DNA of 33,283 nucleotides from Acidobacteriota bacterium (GCA_017996395.1 JAGOHA010000028.1:1-33283); one strand, 5' to 3'. Shown: positions 1 to 8,678, numbered from the stretch's first letter. Notes: a model not told the origin generated them from the letters alone. Numbers and translations: made by a program.

Positions 1-267
1 CTCCTGCTCAACGCCGGCTGGCCGGGCGTGTACCGGATCCACATCGTCGACAAGGACTGGTGGTATGACCGCCACTCGGGGGGCGACAGCCCCATCGTGG
101 GTCGCCACATCGCCGCGGCGGCGCTGTACAAGGACACCGACGGCAAGTACTGCTACCGGGTCTGCACGTTCGAACAGCGCAAGCTCATCACCGGCGGGTT
201 CGGGGCGCTGGAGCTGACCGACCAGGGTCGCAAAATTCCCATCCCTGCGGAAAACATCGACAAGTAG
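1..267 (+). CDS. C-terminal fragment of an unrecognised protein
   Basis: The frame is open from the first base of the window and ends with TAG at 265-267, so the gene starts upstream and only its last 88 codons are visible. The visible part is rich in aromatic and charged residues (for example the run DKDWWYDRH) and has two cysteines in YCYRVC. I see no membrane segment and no motif that I can assign to a family. Codon third positions are mostly G or C, as in the neighbouring genes, which supports real coding. A GTG at 28 could be read as a start, but the frame is open and of coding character before it, so a 5'-truncated gene is more likely. A GC-rich stem-loop begins two bases after the stop. 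Function unknown. Confidence 0.6.
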   Translation, partial: LLLNAGWPGVYRIHIVDKDWWYDRHSGGDSPIVGRHIAAAALYKDTDGKYCYRVCTFEQRKLITGGFGALELTDQGRKIPIPAENIDK

Positions 268-269
268 CA

Positions 270-287
270 CCGCCCGGCGTCGGGCGG
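270..287 (+). terminator. Stem-loop directly after the first gene
   Basis: CCGCCCG (270-276) and CGGGCGG (281-287) form a perfect 7-bp stem with loop GCGT, two bases after the TAG stop. No T-run follows, so this is terminator-like rather than a classical intrinsic terminator. It may act with Rho or protect the 3' end. Confidence 0.35.
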
Positions 288-380
288 CAGGCGCACAGCT
301 AGCATGGTGCGGCGGGAGGCGGGAGCCGTGAGCTGCCGCCACCCGCGGCTGTTTTGCCGATGTTCTCTTGCGGCCGCTTT

Positions 381-389
381 TGCTATAGT
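381..389 (+). promoter_or_regulatory. Extended -10 promoter candidate for the CHAT-sigma operon
   Basis: TGCTATAGT fits an extended -10 element (TGn followed by a hexamer one base off TATAAT). No convincing -35 hexamer lies 16-18 bp upstream, which is tolerated with an extended -10. A transcript would start near 396 and give a leader of about 45 bases before the GTG start at 440. Confidence 0.4.
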
Positions 390-439
390 GAAGAGGCGGT
401 GTGGACGCATTGTCGACTGCGCGAAAGGAGTACGGGGCC

Positions 440-3400
440 GTGAACAGAGTGTTCGGGACGGTGGTTGGTCTGGGATTGTCCTGGTTGGTGTGGACTGCGG
501 GAGTCCGGGCGGACGATCCGCCGCCGGCGGTTGCGGACGTGACCGTCGTGAAGGCGGAGGCGGGCTTCGCCATGGCCAGGGCCGGCGTCGAGCCCGCCGA
601 CGTGCTGCTGCGCTGGAGACGGTTGGCGGGCGCGGCGGAAAGGGGGGAGACGCTGGCCTCGTACTTCCATCTCAAAGAGGTGGAGATCCTGCACGCGCCG
701 CGCGGCGGCGTTGACATCCTGGTGCGTCGCGGCGAGACCGAGCGTTGGGTGGCAATTCCGGCGTACGAATGGCGGCTCTCGGTGCGCCCCGCATTGTCCG
801 GCGAGGCCGGTGTGGCGCAAGCGGATGGGGAACGATTGCTCGGGGCCAGAGATGTGGATGGTGCCGTGGCGCGATGGAGCACCGGGGCGGCCGAAGCGGC
901 CACGCGGGGCGACCACCTGACGGCGGCGTGGTTGCATCTCCGGTCCGGACAGGCTCTGGCTGAGGCCAAGCGGTGGGCGGCCGCTGTCGATGCCCTGGGG
1001 CATTGCGCCGACACGCTGGCCGCCGTGGAAGCGGGGCGTTTCCAGCCCATCGTTTGGGACATGCAGGGCGAACTCCTGCGCCAGGACAAGCGGCCGGAAT
1101 TGTCCGTGGAGATGCACCGGAAGGCGCTGGCCGCATGGGCGCACGACGGCGGGGAACTGGGCCGCGCCAACAGCATGGCCAGCCTGGGCCACTGCGCCTG
1201 GCAGCTGGTTCGCTGGCCTGAAGCCGTCCAGTGTTATGAGAACGCCCTGGCGATCCGCCGGGAAGTGGCGCCTGATTCCATGCTCGTTTCCGGCTCCCTG
1301 ATGATGCTGGCCACGGCGTATTCCAACACCGGCGACCTGGCCGCCGCCGACCGCTGCTTGTTGGAGGCGCTGGCGATCCATCGGCGCCACCTGCCGGGTC
1401 ATGCCGCGGAAGCGAACATCCTGAACACGCTGGGCGTCAACGCGTCCAAGGCCGGCCACCAAGGCAAGGCCCACCAATATTTTGAGGAATCCCTCCGGCT
1501 CAAGCAGGCGCAAAGCCCGGATTCGATGGCGGTGGCGTACACCCTGAACAACCTGGCTGCCGTGGCCCGCTTGCAGGGCGATCTGGCGCTGGCGGAGGAT
1601 TACCACCGGCAGGCCCTGAAGATCAAGTTGGCGCTGGAACCGGACAGCGCCAGCCTGGCACGCTCCTACCACAATATCGGTCAGATCTACATGGCGCGCC
1701 GGGATTTTCCGGCCGCGGCCGACTACCTCAACCAGGCCTTGCAGATTCTGGAGCGGAAGGCCCCGCGCTCACGCGAGTGCGCCGACTGCCTGGAACAGCT
1801 CGGCAACCTCGCCCGCCTGGAAAACAAGTTTGACCTGGCCGAAAAGCGCCACCAGGAAGCGACGGCGATCCGAATGCAGGTGTCGAACGATCCGTTGGAT
1901 CAGATCCGCACGCTGATCACCCTGGGTGCCATCCGCCTGGAGAGCGGCGACCCGGTCCAGGCGGAGACCCACTACCAGGCCGCACTGAGCATGGCGCGGC
2001 AATCTGCGCCGGCCAGCCTCTATGAGGCCCGCAGTCTCCGGGGACTGGGCGACGCCTGCCTGCGGCGGGGCGACCTGGTGGCCGCCGCGCCGGCATTGGA
2101 GGGTGCATTGAAGATCTTCGCCGCCACCGCACCCCTGACCATCGACGAGGCCACGACCCAACACCTGCTGGGGGACCTCCACCGCCGCCAGGATCGGCTG
2201 CAAGACGCCCTGGCCTGCTACGAGCGCGCCGTGGCCGCGCTCGAGGGGCAACTCGAAAAGCTCGGCGGCAGCCGGGAGGTTGCCGAATCCTTCGCCGCAG
2301 AATATGCCGGCTTTTACAAAGACGTGCTGGAATTGAAACTGCTGTTGAACGATCCCCGGGGCGCGTTCAACGTCCTGGAGCGCTTCCGCGCACGCAGTCT
2401 GCTGGCCATGTTGGTCGAGCGCGATCTGGACTTTTCCCGCGACGTGCCGGCGGGGCTGCTGGAGCGCCTGGAGACCGCGCGCACCCGCAGCCGCGAGGCG
2501 CAGGATGAGCTGATGCAGCTAAGTCCCGACAAGGAGCCGGAACGCGTCACGGAGTGCCAGCGGCTGTTGTCGGAGCGTCGCCGCGAACAGGCCCTGGTCT
2601 GGGAGGAAATTCGCAGGGAGTCCCCGCGCCTGGCGGCGCTGCGGGCGCCGGAGACGCTGACGGCGGACCAGGTCGCCGAGGTGATGGGGCGGGACACCCT
2701 GTTTCTGTCCTACGCGGTGAGCGAGCGGGCCACCCACCTGTTCGCCCTTCTGAACGGCCAGCTGCGGGTGGAGTCCGTTCCGCTCGGCCGGCAGCAGGTG
2801 CAGGAAGCGGTGGAATACTATCTCGCCATGCTGAGCAATCCCGCCAGCCGGAAAGTCCGGCTGATGGGCCGGGCTCACGCCCTGTACCGGCAACTCGTGG
2901 CGCCGGTCGACGACCTGGTGCGGCGCTCGCAGCGCATCGTGGTATGCCCCGACGGACCGCTGCACATGATGCCGTTCGCCGCGCTGGGCCCGGCCACGAA
3001 CCGCTACCTGATCGAAGAGAAACCGGTTTCGTACGTGATCTCCGCCACTGTGTACGCCGACGGCTTGCGGCATGAACCGCAGCGTGCCTCGCGGCCGGTG
3101 GTGCTGTTCGGCGACCCGGACTATCCGGGCCAGGCCGCCGGCGGATCGGCTGCGCGGCTGCTCCGGTGGGTGCTCCGTGATGACCCGGTGCCGCCCCTGC
3201 CCGCGTCGCGCGACGAGGTGCAGGGGATTGCGGCCTTGTACCCCGGCGCTCACGTGGCGTACCTGGGCGCCGAGGCCCGCGAGGAGCGGGTGAAGTCGCT
3301 GGACCGGCAACCCGGCTACCTCCACTTCGCCTGCCACGGTTTTTACAATCCGGTGAATCCCATGGACAGCGGGCTCCTCCTGACCATCCCGGGGGAAGGA

Positions 3401-3802
3401 GGCGACGACCGCGACAACGGCTTTCTCCAGGTTTGGGAAGTTTTTGAGAACGTGCGGATCGACGCCGAGCAGGTCAGTCTGTCCGCCTGCGAGACCGCCC
3501 GGGGCCGGGAGCTTGGCGGCGAAGGACTGGTGGGGTTGAACCGGTCCTTCCTGTACGCCGGGGCGCGCACGGTGATGTCCACGCTCTGGAGCGTCGCCGA
3601 CGCATCGACGGCGGAATTCCAGAAACTCTACTACCGGCACCTCAAGTCGGGCCGAGCCAAAACCGAAGCCGCCCGACTCACCCAGCGTGAGTTCATCAAC
3701 GGCAAGGTCCGCATCGTGCCGACGGAGCCCGCCGGAGAACCGCCGGACCTCAGTCACCCCTACTTCTGGGCCGGCTTCGTATTGAACGGACAATGGCGCT
3801 AG
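440..3802 (+). CDS. Exported PDZ-like / TPR / CHAT-domain protease
   Basis: The protein has 1,120 residues. I start it at GTG 440 because AAAGGAG lies at 424-430, nine bases upstream, and because this start exposes a signal peptide: a hydrophobic stretch over residues 4-22 and a cleavage-type end VRA before DDPPP. An earlier in-frame GTG at 401 would bury it. A PDZ-like segment follows (about 30-115, with AGVEPADVLL), then many TPRs (about 130-620), a charged helical linker, and a C-terminal CHAT domain (about 740-1120). CHAT belongs to the caspase-like (clan CD) peptidases. The expected pair is present: His966 in HFACHG and Cys1017 in LSACETARG, so the enzyme looks active. The signal peptide implies action outside the cytoplasm. 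The 3' end overlaps the sigma-factor start by 10 bases, which indicates coupled translation. Substrate unknown; the anti-sigma factor two genes downstream is an obvious candidate. Confidence 0.9.
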   Translation: MNRVFGTVVGLGLSWLVWTAGVRADDPPPAVADVTVVKAEAGFAMARAGVEPADVLLRWRRLAGAAERGETLASYFHLKEVEILHAPRGGVDILVRRGETERWVAIPAYEWRLSVRPALSGEAGVAQADGERLLGARDVDGAVARWSTGAAEAATRGDHLTAAWLHLRSGQALAEAKRWAAAVDALGHCADTLAAVEAGRFQPIVWDMQGELLRQDKRPELSVEMHRKALAAWAHDGGELGRANSMASLGHCAWQLVRWPEAVQCYENALAIRREVAPDSMLVSGSLMMLATAYSNTGDLAAADRCLLEALAIHRRHLPGHAAEANILNTLGVNASKAGHQGKAHQYFEESLRLKQAQSPDSMAVAYTLNNLAAVARLQGDLALAEDYHRQALKIKLALEPDSASLARSYHNIGQIYMARRDFPAAADYLNQALQILERKAPRSRECADCLEQLGNLARLENKFDLAEKRHQEATAIRMQVSNDPLDQIRTLITLGAIRLESGDPVQAETHYQAALSMARQSAPASLYEARSLRGLGDACLRRGDLVAAAPALEGALKIFAATAPLTIDEATTQHLLGDLHRRQDRLQDALACYERAVAALEGQLEKLGGSREVAESFAAEYAGFYKDVLELKLLLNDPRGAFNVLERFRARSLLAMLVERDLDFSRDVPAGLLERLETARTRSREAQDELMQLSPDKEPERVTECQRLLSERRREQALVWEEIRRESPRLAALRAPETLTADQVAEVMGRDTLFLSYAVSERATHLFALLNGQLRVESVPLGRQQVQEAVEYYLAMLSNPASRKVRLMGRAHALYRQLVAPVDDLVRRSQRIVVCPDGPLHMMPFAALGPATNRYLIEEKPVSYVISATVYADGLRHEPQRASRPVVLFGDPDYPGQAAGGSAARLLRWVLRDDPVPPLPASRDEVQGIAALYPGAHVAYLGAEAREERVKSLDRQPGYLHFACHGFYNPVNPMDSGLLLTIPGEGGDDRDNGFLQVWEVFENVRIDAEQVSLSACETARGRELGGEGLVGLNRSFLYAGARTVMSTLWSVADASTAEFQKLYYRHLKSGRAKTEAARLTQREFINGKVRIVPTEPAGEPPDLSHPYFWAGFVLNGQWR

Positions 3803-4662
3803 ATCCTCCCATCCACGATCCCGAGGATTTCCTCACCCGCAACCTGCCGCAGGTGGAACGGGTCATCGGGTGGGTGGGCCGCCGCCGGGGGCTGCTTGCG
3901 GACGAACTCGAGGAGTTCCGCTCGCGCGTGCTGGTCCGGCTCGTGGAGAACGACTACGACGTCCTGCGTAAATTCAGAGGCTTGAGCAGTGTCCAGACCT
4001 TCCTGGTGACGGTGATCCAGCGCTTGCTCCTCGACTACATCGCCCAGGAGCGTGGCCGCTGGCGGCCGTCGGCTGCCGCACTCAAGCGCGGCGCGCTGGC
4101 GGTGGAGCTGGAAAAGCTCATGGTGCGCGGCCGGCGCACGTTCGAGGAGGCGTTTGCGGCCTTGAGCGCGCGCCACGGGGAGCCCCTCGACCGGGACGAG
4201 CTGTTCCGGCTGGCGGCGGAGTTGCCGTTGCGCCGGGCGACGACGCTGGTGCCCCTGGAGCTGGTGGAGAACCTGGCGGCGCAGGGCCAGTCGGCGGAGA
4301 AGGAATTGGGGCGGATCCGGCACGTGGAACAGTCCGCCCGGCTCAGCGCCGCCCTGCGCGACGCGCTGGCGGGCCTGCCGGCCGAAGACCGCCTGCTCAT
4401 CCGGCTGCGCTACGTCGAAGGGCTGACCGTGGCCCAGCTCGCCCGCTCGTTCGGCGGCAACCAGGTCGCCCTCTACCGGCGGTTCGAGAAGATCCAGGAG
4501 CGGCTGCGCAAACTCCTGGTGCGGCGGCGCACGGTGCGGGAGTCCGTCGACGAGATGCTGGGCTGCGCGGACGCCCGAAAATCGCTGAACTTCTTTGACG
4601 ATGCCGTCGACGCGCGCGGGGTCATGGGCGGCGGAGAGGATCCGGGGGAAAAACCCGGCTAA
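3793..4662 (+). CDS. ECF-like RNA polymerase sigma factor
   Basis: This 289-residue protein has sigma region 2 at about residues 30-95 (the EEFRSRVLVRLVENDYDVLRKF part, then a WR-rich end) and sigma region 4 at about 190-245 (LPAEDRLLIRLRYVEGLTVAQLA followed by a helix-turn-helix). It would direct RNA polymerase to a dedicated promoter set. The linker between the two regions is about 90 residues, longer than in ordinary ECF factors, and there is a roughly 40-residue C-terminal tail. ATG 3793 lies inside the last codons of the CHAT gene, in another frame, so translation is probably coupled. An anti-sigma-type gene follows after 67 bases. Being sandwiched between a protease and an anti-sigma factor suggests release by regulated proteolysis; this is inference. 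No ECF-type GGAAC element is visible upstream of the operon, so autoregulation is not supported here. Confidence 0.85.
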   Translation: MALDPPIHDPEDFLTRNLPQVERVIGWVGRRRGLLADELEEFRSRVLVRLVENDYDVLRKFRGLSSVQTFLVTVIQRLLLDYIAQERGRWRPSAAALKRGALAVELEKLMVRGRRTFEEAFAALSARHGEPLDRDELFRLAAELPLRRATTLVPLELVENLAAQGQSAEKELGRIRHVEQSARLSAALRDALAGLPAEDRLLIRLRYVEGLTVAQLARSFGGNQVALYRRFEKIQERLRKLLVRRRTVRESVDEMLGCADARKSLNFFDDAVDARGVMGGGEDPGEKPG

Positions 4663-4729
4663 ACGGTCGGGCGCGGCCGTCTAATGCGATGAGCGCCACA
4701 CCGGCAGTTGCCGGGGGAGGATCAGCGAA

Positions 4730-5770
4730 ATGCGTGAACAGATGAACTGCCCGGACCTGGAAGAGATCGCCGCCTGGGCCGACGGCCGCCTGGACGAGGA
4801 CCGGCAGCGGGCGATCGTGGACCATCTGGACCGGTGCCCCGAGTGCTACGACCTGGCGGCGGGGGCCATCGCGTTCCGCCAGGAGGCCGATTCCGCCTGG
4901 CAGACGCCGGCGGCGGCTCCGGTCCGCGACTTCCGGGCCGCGCCTCGCTGGGCCGTTCCAGCCGCGGCCGCGGCCGCGTTGTTGCTGGCCGCCGTCCTCA
5001 TCGCGGTTGCGCCCGTACAGATGACGGGTCCGGCGCCGGCCGCGGCCGTCCCGATCGTGCCGGCGACACCCGCTGCCGCACCGGACCAGGTGTTGCCGGC
5101 GCCATCCGTTCCTGACAATGCCGGCGGGGATCGCCTGGCGCAAGTCCTGCACCAGGCGAGTGTCCTGCCGTCTGTCCGGGCGGCGATGGCTGCGCCGGCT
5201 GCGGTTCCCGCCGCCTGGGCGGCGGAGATCCGGCTGCCGGAAGGTGCGGCGTACGGATTCGGCGCTCCGCCGGCGGACGGCTGGTTCGCCCTCGGGATGC
5301 GCTGGGTGGAGGCCGAGCTGCACCTGCAGGCGGGCGACCCGGCGGCAGCCGCCGAGACGCTGGCCCGCATCCGCCGCGACCTGAAACGACTCGGTGGAAC
5401 GGCCGAACTGGGGTCCGACTACGACCGCACCGAAGCCGGCCTGCGCCAGAGCGAGATGACAGAACTGCCTGCGGCGCTCTTCGACCGGACCCTCGCCGCC
5501 GGCGGGGCGCGCGGCGCGGCCCGGATGGAACTCGGCGCCTGGGTGGGCGGCGGCCGGATCGCCGCGCGGACCGGCTACGGCGCATATTTCAAGCTCGCCG
5601 AGATCGATCGCCTCGAAGCCGGTGTGGGTGCCGCAGGCGGCCCGCCGGGCGTCGCCGGCGCATTCGATGAAATCCGCCGCCAGATCGATGCCGGGCTTCC
5701 GAACGCCGCATCGTTCCGCCGGACCGACCGGGCCCTTGTGGATATCGGACTTTTGCTGCGCGGGGAATGA
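4730..5770 (+). CDS. Membrane anti-sigma factor with zinc-finger (ZAS/zf-HC2-like) domain
   Basis: The protein has 346 residues. The start is ATG 4730, with GGGGGAGG at 4713-4720; a second ATG at 4742 is possible. The N-terminus has the anti-sigma zinc-finger pattern: Cys7, then His32-x3-Cys36-x2-Cys39 (HLDRCPEC). An Ala/Leu-rich membrane span covers about residues 73-95. The rest, about 250 residues, would lie outside the cytoplasm; its first part is Pro/Ala-rich and the remainder is probably helical. The expected role is to hold the sigma factor encoded just upstream through the cytoplasmic zinc finger and free it on a signal received outside. Its outer domain shares a compartment with the exported CHAT and M48 proteases of the same operon. 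Its stop overlaps the next start as ATGA. I do not recognise a specific fold in the outer domain. Confidence 0.8.
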   Translation: MREQMNCPDLEEIAAWADGRLDEDRQRAIVDHLDRCPECYDLAAGAIAFRQEADSAWQTPAAAPVRDFRAAPRWAVPAAAAAALLLAAVLIAVAPVQMTGPAPAAAVPIVPATPAAAPDQVLPAPSVPDNAGGDRLAQVLHQASVLPSVRAAMAAPAAVPAAWAAEIRLPEGAAYGFGAPPADGWFALGMRWVEAELHLQAGDPAAAAETLARIRRDLKRLGGTAELGSDYDRTEAGLRQSEMTELPAALFDRTLAAGGARGAARMELGAWVGGGRIAARTGYGAYFKLAEIDRLEAGVGAAGGPPGVAGAFDEIRRQIDAGLPNAASFRRTDRALVDIGLLLRGE

Positions 5771-7572
5771 CCATGCGCCGATTCTTGCTCGTGAGCGTCA
5801 TCCTGGCCGGCTGGGCGGCGGCACTTCCCGCCCAGGACGCCAATCCCGCCGACTCGGCGGGCTGGTGGATCCGGAACTACGGCTTGCTGACCATCCAGGA
5901 GGAGCCGCTGGTGGGCCGGGCGGAGCAGGTGTTCGGGCGGGTGGTTGCCGCCGCCGACAAGAAGGGGAACCGCCTGCCCAGTCTGGTGGTGATCCGCGGC
6001 GATGGCGACCCCCATGCCGTCGCCCTGCCCGACGGCAGCATTGTCATGTCCGCCGGCGGCCTGCGCCTGTGCTACCGGGATGTCCCCCCCGCCGACGGCG
6101 ACGCGCGGTTGGCCTTCCTCCTCGGACACGAGCTGGCCCACTTGTCCAAGGACGACTTCTGGCATCGCTCCGCGTTCATGGCGCTGCAGAAATATCCGGG
6201 CACCGAAGACCGGCGCCAGCTGCTGGAGGAATTGCTGGGCCAGGCCGGCGGCGCAGCGGCCTCGGGCGAATCCATCCGCAGTGTCGTCCGGGTCAAGGAG
6301 CTCCAGGCGGACAGCTATGGTCTCGTCTACATGACCATCGCCGGTTACGATCCGGCGGTCATCCTGGGCGGGGGCCAGTCGTTCTTCGAACAATGGGTCC
6401 GCCAGCTGCCGCACGCCGCCGCCGACGGCGGCGAGCATCCCTCCCCGGGGGACCGGGCCGTTTTTATGAGGAGCCAGATGGTTCAGGTGGTCGATGAACT
6501 GGACCTGTTTCACTTCGGCGTCCGGCTCGCCCAACTGGGCCGCTACGAGGACGCCGTGCGGCTGCTGGAGCGCTTCAGCCACCGCTTTCCGGGCCGCGAG
6601 GTGTTCAACAACCTGGGCTTCTGTTACTACGAGCTGGCCAGGCAGGCGCCGGTGTTCCAGAGCCATGCCGACAGTCTGCGCTTCGATCTGCCGGCAGTGC
6701 TGGACCCGTACACGCCGGCGAGCCGCTACGAGCTCCGGCGCCAGGAGGGGCCGGAGTACCGGCAGGATCCCCTCTTTCGCGGCCGGCTTGACCAGGCGAT
6801 CCGGTGCCTGCGCGAGGCGGCCGATCGGGACCCGTTCTACGTGCCGGCGCGGGTGAACCTGGCGTCGGCGTTTGTCCTGAAGGGGGAATATGCCCGGGCC
6901 CTCGCCGCCGCCGAGGACGCGTCGAAACTGGACCCGGCGGATGCCGCCGCCGGCGTGGCCAAGGCCGTGGCGCTCTACCTGCTGGGCGACAGCAGCGGAT
7001 TGAGCACCTCCGGCGCCGCCATCGAGCTGCTCAAGGGAATCATCGAACGTCGCCCCGACAGCGCGGCGGCCGTGTACAACCTGGCAACCATCCTCGCCGA
7101 GCGGGGACGGGCCGCCTCGGCGCACGAGGCCCGGCAGGCGTTCCTTCGGATCGAATCGGCGGGTCCGTACGCCGACGAGGTGCGCCGCGTCCTGGGCCTG
7201 CCGCACCCGGAACGGGCCGCCCGACGGGATTCCGGTTTGCCGGTGCTTTACGCCGACCGGGTGCCCGTGGGCGAAGTCACAGACGAGATCGAGCGACGGC
7301 TCAAGCCGATGCGGAAGATTCCGTTCGACGTGGGTGATTTCGCCGGCAACGTCTACCGCGGAGACGGCTTGCGGATCCTGGAGCTGGACTATTTCCTCGA
7401 ACTGGTCGAGGACAGCGCGGTGGGAGTACCCGACCGCCAGGCCTGGCTGGACCGCTTCGGGCCGCCCGACCGGCTGATCCGCGTGGGCGGCGGGGAGCTG
7501 GCGGTGTACCGCACCTTCGCCCTGGATATCGCGGACAACCGAATCCGTGCCGTGGTTCGTTTCGCGGAGTGA
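5767..7572 (+). CDS. Exported M48-family metalloprotease with TPRs
   Basis: This 601-residue protein begins with a signal peptide (hydrophobic residues about 5-20, then ALPAQD). An M48 zinc-peptidase domain spans about 30-230. The HExxH site is H121-E122-x-x-H125 (GHELAH), and E178 in KELQADSYG fits the third zinc ligand, followed by the family Asp182. TPR-like helical repeats follow (about 245-470), then a mixed C-terminal domain of unknown type. The arrangement resembles periplasmic BepA/YfgC-type proteases, although this protein is longer. The start overlaps the anti-sigma stop (ATGA); ATG 5773 is an alternative. The position after a membrane anti-sigma gene suggests it degrades either that protein or misfolded envelope proteins. 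Both readings are inference. Confidence 0.85.
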   Translation: MTMRRFLLVSVILAGWAAALPAQDANPADSAGWWIRNYGLLTIQEEPLVGRAEQVFGRVVAAADKKGNRLPSLVVIRGDGDPHAVALPDGSIVMSAGGLRLCYRDVPPADGDARLAFLLGHELAHLSKDDFWHRSAFMALQKYPGTEDRRQLLEELLGQAGGAAASGESIRSVVRVKELQADSYGLVYMTIAGYDPAVILGGGQSFFEQWVRQLPHAAADGGEHPSPGDRAVFMRSQMVQVVDELDLFHFGVRLAQLGRYEDAVRLLERFSHRFPGREVFNNLGFCYYELARQAPVFQSHADSLRFDLPAVLDPYTPASRYELRRQEGPEYRQDPLFRGRLDQAIRCLREAADRDPFYVPARVNLASAFVLKGEYARALAAAEDASKLDPADAAAGVAKAVALYLLGDSSGLSTSGAAIELLKGIIERRPDSAAAVYNLATILAERGRAASAHEARQAFLRIESAGPYADEVRRVLGLPHPERAARRDSGLPVLYADRVPVGEVTDEIERRLKPMRKIPFDVGDFAGNVYRGDGLRILELDYFLELVEDSAVGVPDRQAWLDRFGPPDRLIRVGGGELAVYRTFALDIADNRIRAVVRFAE

Positions 7573-7597
7573 TCCTCCCGCCCCGGTTCCACCTACA

Positions 7598-8581
7598 TCA
7601 ACGGCCATGCCCCGGGACGGCAGGAAGCGTCCGTTCGAAAAATTCGCCCACCCGGGTTTCGTGGTAATACTCACCGGCGGGACGGATGAATCCCACATGG
7701 CCACCCCAGCGGGGGATCTCCAGAAATAAGTTGGCGTTGGCTGCGGCCGCGGCGACCGGGTGACAAGTGGTGGTCAGGAAGGGATCGTCCAGTGCGTTGA
7801 GCACCAGCGTGGGCACCCGGATCGCCGGGAGAAACGGCAGGCAGGACGCGCGTGCCCAATAGTCGGCGGCGCTGGCGAAGCCGTGGACGGGCGCGGTGTA
7901 CCGATCATCGAACTCTTCGAAGTTGGTGATGCCATCGTAATCCGTCAATCGCACCTGGCCGGGAAACCGGTCGGCCTTGGTGGCGATTTTTTCGACGAGT
8001 CGGCGGATGAACCGGCGCATGTAGAGCCGGTTCGTCGGCCGGGCCAGGCGGCGGGCCGATGCCGCCAGGTCGCACGGGACCGACATCGCCGCCGCGACCC
8101 GCAGACGGTCGGGCAAGGCGGAGGGGGCCTCGCCGAGGAACTTGAGCGTCACGTTGCCGCCCAGGCTGAAACCCACCAGGGCGAGGTCCCGGTAGTCCGT
8201 TGCGGCCATGCGCGCCAGGACCGCCGCCGCGTCGCCGGTGTCGCCGCTGTGGTAGGAGCGGAGCAGGCGGTTTGGCTCGCCGCTGCAGCCGCGGAAGTTC
8301 AACGCCGCCACGTCCCAGCCCCGCCGGCCCAGGGCGCGCGCCATGCCCAGCACGTAATGAGACCGGCTGCTGGATTCCAGCCCGTGCAGGATCAGCGCCG
8401 CCCGCGGGGCGCCGGTGCGGTGCCAGTCCACGTCCACGAAGTCGCCGTCGGGGAGCTCCACCCGTTCGCGCCGATACGCCACGCCGCCCACGCGCCGGCA
8501 CAGGGTGGGATAGATCGTCTGGAGGTGGCCGCTGCGCAGCCACACGGGGGGGCGGTAGGGGCTGGCGCTCAGATGGGGCAT
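7598..8581 (-). CDS. yheT: YheT-family alpha/beta hydrolase
   Basis: The protein has 327 residues and matches the YheT (UPF0017) group along its length: SGHLQTIYP near the N-terminus, LPDGDFVDVDW, LILHGLESSSRSHY, NFRGCSGEPNR, SYHSGDTGD, and the nucleophile elbow GFSLGG with Ser139. Asp in LDDPF and His295 in GGHVGF complete a plausible catalytic triad. Members are cytoplasmic hydrolases, annotated as putative carboxylesterases; the natural substrate is not established. It converges on the M48 gene with only 25 bases between the two stops and diverges from the glycosyltransferase gene. The start codon is ATG 8581. No strong ribosome site is visible; GGAG lies rather far upstream. Confidence 0.9.
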   Translation of the reverse strand: MPHLSASPYRPPVWLRSGHLQTIYPTLCRRVGGVAYRRERVELPDGDFVDVDWHRTGAPRAALILHGLESSSRSHYVLGMARALGRRGWDVAALNFRGCSGEPNRLLRSYHSGDTGDAAAVLARMAATDYRDLALVGFSLGGNVTLKFLGEAPSALPDRLRVAAAMSVPCDLAASARRLARPTNRLYMRRFIRRLVEKIATKADRFPGQVRLTDYDGITNFEEFDDRYTAPVHGFASAADYWARASCLPFLPAIRVPTLVLNALDDPFLTTTCHPVAAAAANANLFLEIPRWGGHVGFIRPAGEYYHETRVGEFFERTLPAVPGHGR

Positions 8582-8613
8582 CTTCCGTGTACCATCTCCG
8601 TTCCCGACACCTG

Positions 8614-8642
8614 ATGATAGGTCAGTTTGGCAGAACCGTCAT
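8614..8642 (-). promoter_or_regulatory. Possible promoter of the yheT-like gene
   Basis: Read on the minus strand, ATGACG (8642-8637) and TATCAT (8619-8614) are separated by 17 bp. The -10 is one base off consensus and the -35 has two mismatches. Transcription would start about 25 bases before the ATG at 8581. Confidence 0.3.
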
Positions 8643-8661
8643 GGGAAAATTTCGGGTGGAT

Positions 8662-8678
8662 CGGACCGGATCGGTCCG
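8662..8678. promoter_or_regulatory. 17-bp perfect palindrome abutting a -35 box
   Basis: CGGACCG (8662-8668), spacer GAT, CGGTCCG (8672-8678): a perfect 7-bp inverted repeat ending one base before the TTGACA at 8679. The position fits a regulator site, either activator or repressor, in the divergent intergenic region of the yheT-like and glycosyltransferase genes. No candidate regulator is adjacent. Confidence 0.4.

Noticed and set aside
440-7572. A type III-E CRISPR locus, suggested by TPR-CHAT next to a sigma factor
   Set aside because: There are no Cas genes and no repeat-spacer array in the window, and this CHAT protein carries a signal peptide. Only the logic is similar.
5575-7704. A 709-codon minus-strand open frame
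   Set aside because: It is antisense to the M48 protease gene and the end of the anti-sigma gene. Its composition is that of a shadow frame.
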